From NCBI GenBank assembly GCA_023435025.1, contig JAEYSE010000027.1, positions 1 through 6,048 on the forward strand: a DNA stretch of 6,048 nt, given 5' to 3'. The notes beneath the pieces were generated by a model. The model saw only the letters and a list, made by a program, of their open reading frames with translations, searched no databases and was not told where the DNA came from. Positions 5,557 through 6,048 of the stretch are shown piece by piece. The stretch's first letter is position 1, and every line of letters begins with the position of its first letter. The position numbers and the translations under genes were made by a program. The DNA is from Bacillota bacterium. Its GTDB lineage: Bacteria; Bacillota; Clostridia; Christensenellales; CAG-138.

Positions 5557-6048
5557 TTATCTCACTTTCAAGCCGTCTTCCATATCCGCCATCGTGGTCA
5601 GCGCGGAAAGGTTGACGTCATCCGCATCCGAAGCGCAGAGTATCATGCCCCGGCTTTCAACGCCCGCAAGAACAATAGGCTTGAGGTTCGCGACCAGCAC
5701 CACCGTTTTGCCGATAAGATCGTCCGGCTGGTACCAGGTCTTGATGCCGGAAACCACCGTGCGTTCTTCGCCGCCCACTTTGAGAGTGAGCTTTAAGAGC
5801 TTCTTGCTGCGCTTGATTTCCTCGCAGGCAAGAACCTTTGCAAGGCGCAGGTCCAGTTTCGCGAAATCCTCGTAGTCTATCTCGGGCAGCGGGCCTTCCT
5901 CCACGTGATTTTCAGCGGGCGCGGGCATGGCTTTTTTCTCTTCCGGCTTTGCGTCCGCCGCGTTCTTAGCGGCGGCTGCAGCTTGGGCGGCCAGCGTTTC
6001 CGCTTCCAGCTCCGCGAGCTCCTTTTTGACGTCGATGCGGGGGAAGAG
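5557..6048 (-). CDS. metG: Methionyl-tRNA synthetase, C-terminal part (gene runs off the right edge)
   Basis: The frame is open from the window edge to a TAA stop (5557-5559) and gives the last 163 residues of the enzyme that charges tRNA-Met. The visible part begins with LFPRIDVKKELAELEAE, the characteristic end of the MetRS anticodon-binding region. It continues through an Ala/Lys/Glu-rich linker (about residues 18-50 of the fragment) into a tRNA-binding OB-fold domain (about 57-163) of the Trbp111/Arc1p type. Signature stretches include FAKLDLRLAKVL, VSGIKTWY, VANLKP and GVESRGMILCA. The ATG at 5928 lies inside this linker and is not a gene start: the upstream sequence is in frame and family-like. 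The domain fused in cis is the usual Firmicutes form. tatD follows on the same strand. Confidence 0.95.
   Translation of the reverse strand, partial: LFPRIDVKKELAELEAETLAAQAAAAAKNAADAKPEEKKAMPAPAENHVEEGPLPEIDYEDFAKLDLRLAKVLACEEIKRSKKLLKLTLKVGGEERTVVSGIKTWYQPDDLIGKTVVLVANLKPIVLAGVESRGMILCASDADDVNLSALTTMADMEDGLKVR

Overview
The window is about 6 kb of ordinary bacterial chromosome and most resembles a fairly GC-rich anaerobic member of the Bacillota (class Clostridia). The pointers are strong AGGAGG-type ribosome binding sites on all three plus-strand genes, a metG-tatD gene pair, single-membrane surface proteins built as arginine-rich tail, one membrane helix, Pro/Thr linker and extracellular domain, and AT-richer intergenic stretches with hairpin repeats. 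A Christensenellales- or Oscillospirales-like source is a guess from style, not a demonstrated placement.

Layout, left to right. Bases 1-86 hold the last 27 codons of an unrecognised plus-strand gene, followed at once by a terminator hairpin (94-133). Bases 134-399 are a noncoding spacer with a good sigma-A-type promoter (312-340). Then come three plus-strand genes. The first (400-1599) is a membrane-anchored cell-wall hydrolase with two peptidoglycan-binding domains and an NlpC/P60 domain, followed by two hairpins. The second (1765-2640) is a beta-hydroxyacid dehydrogenase, probably NADP(H)-dependent. The third (2688-4538) is a membrane-anchored PQQ-like beta-propeller protein, probably co-transcribed with the second. 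A hairpin at 4560-4587 serves as a shared terminator facing the minus-strand operon, which enters from the right edge: the C-terminal 163 residues of methionyl-tRNA synthetase (metG, 5557-6048) and a TatD-family metal-dependent hydrolase (4631-5398).

Functionally, the two anchored proteins (400-1599 and 2688-4538) share the same unusual anchor design, down to a similar PVPT-containing linker, and would both act outside the membrane at the cell wall. The dehydrogenase between them is a soluble cytoplasmic enzyme with no obvious link to them. The metG-tatD pair is a classic Firmicutes housekeeping arrangement.

The most distinctive non-gene structure is the 158-bp metG-tatD gap. It carries a compact palindromic element: two related A/T-biased arms in opposite orientation around a perfect 30-bp palindrome. 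It looks like a small dispersed repeat or MITE-like element and could mislead start calling for tatD. I see no convincing undescribed multi-gene system here. The best leads are this element and the paired surface proteins.
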